A stretch of 64,000 nucleotides of DNA from Tubiluchus corallicola (lineage: Eukaryota > Priapulida > Priapulimorpha > Priapulimorphida > Tubiluchidae), in contig JAQGDQ010001077.1 in the NCBI GenBank assembly GCA_030141605.1, positions 1-64,000 of the forward strand, given 5' to 3'. Position 1 is the first letter of the stretch, and each line of letters starts with the position of its first letter. A program made the translations under genes and the position numbers. This document shows positions 60,680 to 64,000 of the stretch, piece by piece. Under the pieces are notes generated by a model. It saw only the letters and a program-made list of their open reading frames with translations. It made no database searches and was not told the DNA's origin.

Positions 60680-60883
60680 TTAATTATACCGTTGTAGTAA
60701 GTAATTCTTTGATGGTTTTTTAAATTGATAAAGATTAAGAGTTTTCATTTCACGCGGAATTGATGACCATATTTTAATAGTATTATATTTTGGTGACTGT
60801 TTCGTTATATTTGTTTTTGGAAGGGGGAGTACATAGTTTCCGACTGAATATCTTGTGTAATGATCATGTTGATTGAAACTGGA
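60680..60883 (-). pseudogene. LINE ORF2 C-terminus (CR1/L2-like)
   Basis: Minus-strand frame, ending with the TAA at 60680-60682: FNQHDHYTRYSVGNYVLPLP, then KTNITKQSPKYNTIKIWSSI, then PREMKTLNLYQFKK. The HxTRxS..xxxLP.xKTNxxK and the I/LW-S-x-I-P-x-x-M/LK..xxFKK pattern match the conserved tail of CR1/L2-type non-LTR reverse transcriptases. Reading further upstream meets a stop (60884-60886), so the copy is broken or truncated there. No catalytic domain is present. Confidence 0.8.
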
Positions 60884-60920
60884 CTAAAGTATGACTAAAA
60901 ACCTGGTGGAAGTAGTGAAT

Positions 60921-61482
60921 TATGATACTGATACATGAAATGAAGACAAATACATGTATAATTTTATTCAGAAGCCAAGCCTTAGGGTTTTCGTATCTGC
61001 CTGCACTCATTCAAATCTATGAAAGAGCAGTAGAGATAATCCGCTTCACCACAAATAGCTAATTGGCTTTGATTAAACCGTTTTAAACGTGTAACGTAAC
61101 AACTGTATGCCATTTTATAGCCATGACATCATCCCTGATGTTTACCTAAACCTTTTGAGTTATAGTATTTCCCCAAAGTCAAAGCGAAGGTTGTGCGTGA
61201 ACAAATACTTTGACAGAAAGACAAATGATGGCTGTTTCGCGCATGTTTTATTGATGATACTTTGACTTAGTTGTATTTTCTTTGTTCGACGTTTTTCCCG
61301 CTTGATCTTATAAGGGAAATCGCAGAACTAATACAGCCGCTTATATCTTTACCAAGTGGGTGATGAAGTTTGTTGATTTCTGCAAAAAATTGCCGAGGTA
61401 GCTGTTATTATTATGGTTCCTTCGTTCATTTCGTTTTCACTATCAGTGTTGTTTTCTGGGTTTTTTATTTGTTCCTCCATAG
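60921..61482. other. Unannotated DNA
   Basis: No supported feature. Confidence 0.4.
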
Positions 61483-61540
61483 CGCAGGTGTGTTCAGCAA
61501 GAGCGTACTTAGCGCAGGTGTGTTCAGCAAGAGCGTACAG
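61483..61540. repeat. 29-bp tandem duplication
   Basis: AGCGCAGGTGTGTTCAGCAA plus GAGCGTAC(T/A) occurs twice. Confidence 0.9.
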
Positions 61541-61712
61541 CTACAGTTTCGTAATTAATTCAGCTTGCTGTCGCGTTTATTTGAAACTAAAGAAACTTGT
61601 TTGGAAATTGTGGAAGTTTAGACTTGTTTTCGTCTTAATCTGTTGGCCTTGTGAAGCTAGAAATCTTACTCTGTAATACACGGCATGGTTTATTTTGCGA
61701 GATCGGATTAAG

Positions 61713-62075
61713 GTGCCATCAAATTTAAAACAAATCAAGTCTTTCGACGAATTCAAATCAAAATTAAAAATACATACATTAAATCGTTTTGAAAACCGTA
61801 CATACGTAAACGATAATATATATTCATCCGCAAATTTTATTTACCCACGTCCATTTTAAATTGTATGTGTATATTGTATATAATCCATTATAATTTCCGT
61901 GTAACATTATAATGTATATTTTTGTTTTAAATTTTTGGCACAGTAGTTTTTAGTTTGTACTGGACGCATTTGCCTTTAACAGTTGTGTGAATTTTATTCT
62001 CATGCTGCGATGTTCTTTTATGCTTTTATAGTTATGAATATCGATTTTTTATGGCAAATAAAGATTATTATATAT
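61713..62075 (+). mobile_element. LINE family A, copy 2 (5'-truncated)
   Basis: Starts abruptly at GCCATCAAATTTAAAACAAA, inside the ORF2 C-terminus, and matches 5308-5660 with roughly ten substitutions plus a TTTTTTA insertion before ATGGCAAATAAAG. It encodes only the last 45 or so codons (PSNLKQIKSFDEFKSKLKIH...YPRPF) and the whole 3'-UTR, then a TATATATA tail. The near identity indicates relatively recent activity of this family. Confidence 0.88.
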
Positions 62076-62542
62076 ATAGGTCCATCTTTAAGTGAAATGT
62101 GGCACAGGAATTCCTTCCCCTAGCGGGTAATTTTGTTTCCGGGATTAGAAGTGCACCCTTGTCGCATTATTGTTATTATAATTCTTTATTTTTAAAACGT
62201 ATGACATCGACCCGTGTCGCGCAGACATGTTTGTGTATGAATTGGATTTATCTAAACTTTTTCTCGTGCAAGGTCACGTTTTGCGCGCTTTAATTGCTGT
62301 CCTCATATTGTCAATCGATTTCCAGTTTACCTCTATTTGTTCGTCCGAGGATGAAGATAACAAAGATCCGGATCGGTGATACGGGGGGGGGGGAGAAGCC
62401 AGTGGAGAATGTGGACTGAAGCCCTGCAGATCCTTGTTCACAATGAATTCGTTGTACTTTCATGTTCTATTGTTTTTCGCTTATTAATTTTTTTGACGTT
62501 TAAAATCAACGACTGAATTGACGGCATTAAACCAGTAAATTT
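62076..62542. other. Unannotated DNA
   Basis: No gene; a G9-10 run is at about 62385-62393. Confidence 0.4.
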
Positions 62543-62970
62543 CAGGGTTGCCACGGTCAGGGAAAATCCTTGACAAATCAGGCTGTCAATGGAAAAGTCA
62601 GGGAAAAAGATAATTTGATAAAAAAAGTCGGGAAAATGATGAAAATGGGGCGAAAAGTCAGCGAAATTGGAAAGGGTTGCAAAATTAATCACCGTGTACC
62701 GATATTTTTCCAAACATATTTTTTAGTGATTTGGTTCAAATAAAATTTTGCTATGACAGGCTCCCAATTTCGACATCTGTTCCAAAAATAATGTTTTCCA
62801 CATATATCAGTGTATATATATATATATGTGTGTGTATATATGGTCCATACACAAAAACGCTCGAATGTGTATACTGGTAATACAATGTCTGCTTATGTTG
62901 GTCATGCAAAATCAATATTTGGTCAGCGAAAAGTCAGGGAAATTTATTTTAAAATTCTGTGGCTACCCTG
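62543..62970. mobile_element. hAT-like MITE, 428 bp
   Basis: Ends CAGGGTTGCCAC ... GTGGCTACCCTG are inverted repeats with one mismatch (extendable by TT/AA). The CAGGG start is characteristic of hAT elements. Flanking octamers CAGTAAAT and TAACAAAT are only partly similar, so an 8-bp TSD is not proven. Inside, AAAGTCAGGGAAA-type words recur near both ends (plus 62580-62650, 62925-62945). A TA/TG run (62813-62840) lies in the middle. No transposase. Confidence 0.75.
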
Positions 62971-63085
62971 AATAACAAATAACCCGGGTATTTGGATTAT
63001 TCGTCTCGTTCAAGGAGGGTGTTTGTATATTCGAATGTAGCAAAAATTCTTCTGGTTACAAGACCGGGATTTAGTATGTCATGGT

Positions 63086-64000
63086 AGAAGATTATGTCTC
63101 TGATAAAGGAGGTGTGTTCCAGTCCTGCTTCATCCTTCAGCCTTTTCAAATTTGAACGTGGGATCTTGAAAGGAAAAGCCCTGTGATCTAGGCCCACCTT
63201 TGGGAGATTATGTCTCTGATAAAGGAGGTGTGTTCCAGTCCTGTTTCATCCTTCAGCCTTTTCAAATTTGAACGTGGGATCTTGAAAGGAAAAGCTCTGC
63301 GACCCCGTCCCACCTTTGGGAGATTACGTCTCTGATAAAGGAGGTGTGTTCCAGTCCTGCTTCATCCTTCAGCCTTTTCAAATTTGAACGTGGGATCTTG
63401 AAAGGAAAAGCCCTGTGATCTAGTCCCACCTTTGGGAGATTATGTCTCTGATAAAGGAGGTGTGTTCCAGTCCTGTTTCATCCTTCAGCCTTTTCAAATT
63501 TGAACGTGGGATCTTGAAAGGAAAGGCTCTGCGACCCCGTCCCACCTTTGGGAGATTACGTCTCTGATAAAGGAGGTGTGTTCCAGTCCTGTTTCATCCT
63601 TCAGCCTTTTCAAATTTGAACGTGGGATCTTGAAAGGAAAAGCTCTGCGACCCCGTCCCACCTTTGGGAGATTACGTCTCTGATAAAGGAGGTGTGTTCC
63701 AGTCCTGTTTCATCCTTCAGCCTTTTCAAATTTGAACGTGGGATCTTGAAAGGAAAAGCTCTGCGACCCCGTCCCACCTTTGGGAGATTACGTCTCTGAT
63801 AAAGGAGGTGTGTTCCAGTCCTGTTTCATCCTTCAGCCTTTTCAAATTTGAACGTGGGATCTTGAAAGGAAAAGCTCTGCGACCCCGTCCCACCTTTGGG
63901 AGATTACGTCTCTGATAAAGGAGGTGTGTTCCAGTCCTGTTTCATCCTTCAGCCTTTTCAAATTTGAACGTGGGATCTTGAAAGGAAAGGCTCTGCGACC
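63086..64000. repeat. 116-bp minisatellite, at least 8 copies, runs off the end
   Basis: The unit contains GGGAGATTACGTCTCTGATA, AAGGAGGTGTGTTCCAGTCC, CATCCTTCAGCCTTTTCAAA and TTTGAACGTGGGATCTTGAA. Early units alternate GCCCTGTGATCTAG(G/T)CCC with GCTCTGCGACCCCGTCCC; later ones are all the second type. The array is open at the right edge. Confidence 0.97.

Larger units (their letters stand above)
60434..60920 (-). mobile_element. 5'-truncated LINE with TTCATAA tail (minus)
   Basis: The complement holds an ORF2 C-terminus, a 3'-UTR, a G/C-rich hairpin (60528-60569), GTGGAATAAATTCATAATTC and a further ATTCATAATTC tail. A complete 3' half by the same plan as the other minus-strand tails in the window. 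Confidence 0.8.

Noticed and set aside
62997-63197. 66-codon minus frame
   Set aside because: Half of it is one unit of the 116-bp array; a LINE C-terminus was considered but the signature is not clear enough.

Overview
This is animal (metazoan invertebrate) nuclear DNA, about 60% A+T, with no host protein-coding exon that I can support. The evidence for an animal is a pair of SINEs headed by animal-type 5S rRNA sequence, a tRNA-derived SINE, several degraded LINE 3' ends with reverse-transcriptase remnants, and short terminal-inverted-repeat (TIR) elements. I cannot name the phylum. Most long reading frames here are artefacts of tandem repeats or fragments of LINE ORF2.

The main content is an unusual density of tandem arrays: roughly 25 distinct micro- and minisatellites, unrelated in sequence, with units of 2 to 142 bp and together about 16 kb or a quarter of the window. 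Several have higher-order structure: dimer alternation (108-bp array at 16.8 kb, 102-bp array at 52-54 kb), multi-unit blocks (112-bp array at 25-27 kb, 119-bp array at 30-31 kb), a homogenised core flanked by diverged edge units (52-54 kb), or a spreading variant that makes a perfect palindrome (43-bp array at 28-29 kb).

Layout: 0.5-1.2 kb, a 5S-headed SINE with a doubled head and a 12-bp target-site duplication (TSD); 1.7-2.2 kb, a LINE 3' fragment; 2.4-4.3 kb, a GA array and a 22-bp array; 5.0-5.7 kb, a LINE ORF2 C-terminus; 6.7-7.6 kb, an 81-bp array; 8.4 kb, a TAG array; 9.7-12.4 kb, two TTAA-flanked MITEs; 15-16 kb, a LINE tail and a 92-95-bp array; 16.7-17.6 kb, a second MITE-like family carrying the 108-bp array; 18.8-21.9 kb, LINE fragments, a 21-bp array and a TTA array that is an expanded LINE tail; 22.4-23.4 kb, a tandem duplication and a 0.6-kb TIR element; 25.3-31.1 kb, three large arrays plus a partner of the 17-kb family; 31.8-41.2 kb, mostly arrays and one fragment with an RT YADD motif; 43.8-49.9 kb, arrays, LINE and SINE fragments and a second 5S-SINE; 52.2-59.1 kb, arrays and a long TTAA element; 60.4-62.1 kb, two LINE fragments; 62.5-63.0 kb, a hAT-like MITE; 63.1-64.0 kb, a 116-bp array running off the end.

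Stretches with no recognisable feature (for example 12.4-14.9, 23.4-25.3, 32.1-34.6, 41.2-43.7 and 49.9-52.2 kb) look like intronic or intergenic DNA. A few hold AT-rich, homeodomain-like or RFX-like motifs that could be regulatory, but this is conjecture.
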